Program-made: the position numbers and the translations under genes
Origin: Scatophagus argus
Taxonomy: Eukaryota; Chordata; Actinopteri; Scatophagidae
NCBI RefSeq assembly: GCF_020382885.2
Contig: NC_058499.1
Span: 423,501-487,500 of the forward strand
DNA: 64,000 nt
Direction: 5' to 3'
Notes under the pieces: model-generated
Databases searched by the model: none
What the model was told of the DNA's origin: nothing
What the model saw: only the letters and a program-made list of their open reading frames with translations
Shown here: one piece after another, positions 63,511 through 64,000 of the stretch
Numbering within the stretch: position 1 is the stretch's first letter
Layout: each line of letters opens with the position of its first letter

Positions 63511-64000
63511 AATAATATGCACTCAAATGTTCCACAAGACGTTTTCCACTTCCCTGAGAAGGTCCGTCTCAAACAGGCTTCATGCTGGGCCACGACCAGG
63601 AGCTGGGCTGGGCTCCACACAGGAACAGATGGAGAAGAAATCTGAAAATCTGTGGCCAAAGCTCGAAGAGGAACACAAGCCTCAGTCTGACGTCTCCAGT
63701 TGTTGCAGTTGTTTCCTCATCCAGACTGCTGAGGTCAGCTGAATATTCAGCCATGACTCTGATAAATTCTTTCTGTCACTTTCTCTCAGTAAACTCAAAG
63801 TCTGACTCCTGTTTCCACTGACCACTTCAGGGCAAGACTTCCTCTTTAAATAAAGGTCTCTCTGTGGGGATCCGCCTGTCATGCTGTCAGACTCTCAGAG
63901 TCACAATCTCAGCACTTTGAGTGGACGTAACTCTGACAGCCGAGTTGCCCCAAAGGAATCCAACACTTTTGGTAGGAGAATCATTTACAGACCAGAATGT

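Larger units (their letters stand above)
61620..64000 (-). other. immp2l: immp2l intron running off the window
   Basis: No further immp2l exon was found up to the edge. I looked for the preceding KRVIALEGD-type block on the minus strand and did not find it. The intron holds the repeats listed separately. 62320-62420 is a small GC-rich unique patch. Confidence 0.55.

Overview
This is vertebrate nuclear DNA, almost certainly from a ray-finned (teleost) fish. Genes are split into short exons with GT-AG introns, and every recognisable protein has a clear vertebrate orthologue. The spaces between genes hold typical fish repeats: LINE relics, a tRNA-headed SINE, a hAT element, short dispersed repeats, and (GT)n or GGAT-type satellites. 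There are no operons, ribosome binding sites or CRISPR arrays. All exon coordinates come from reading splice sites and reading frames by eye. In each of the four complete genes the exon lengths sum to an intact frame.

Layout, left to right. (1) 1-604: last exon and 3'UTR of faap24 (+). (2) 1436-1786: dead RING exon of a finTRIM-like TRIM gene (-), broken by a 40-bp LINE-tail insertion. (3) 3010-15344: slc7a10 (+), 11 coding exons, 514 aa. Its intron 1 holds a 1.7-kb GGAT-type minisatellite and an inverted copy of it; a 350-bp SINE sits in intron 8. A long possible 3'UTR runs to about 18.7 kb. (4) 18.8-21.4 kb: transposon nest, with a 515-bp LTR-like element, a deleted LINE and a second LTR-like insert inside the LINE 3' end. 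(5) 22194-28116: dus2 (+), 15 coding exons, 490 aa, with stacked antisense LINE relics in one intron. (6) 29861-44034: nfatc3 (+), 10 coding exons, 876 aa, with a complete 733-bp hAT element just after exon 9. (7) 45205-47125: pdcd2l (-), 2 coding exons, 353 aa, convergent with nfatc3. (8) 47.7-59.6 kb: gene-poor, with LINE relics, a second full SINE and several homeodomain-motif-rich stretches that look like candidate conserved non-coding elements. (9) 59768-61619 and beyond: the last two coding exons of immp2l (-); the rest of the gene lies past the right edge.

From memory of the human map, dus2 and nfatc3 are near neighbours on 16q22, faap24/slc7a10/pdcd2l lie on 19q13 and immp2l lies on 7q31. 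The window therefore joins three human synteny blocks. The genes do unrelated jobs (DNA repair, amino-acid transport, tRNA modification, calcium-regulated transcription, 40S ribosome assembly, mitochondrial protein maturation) and do not form a pathway. I found no convincing new gene system. The most informative signals are well-bounded mobile elements with target-site duplications, a higher-order and inverted minisatellite, and the motif-rich gene-poor interval.
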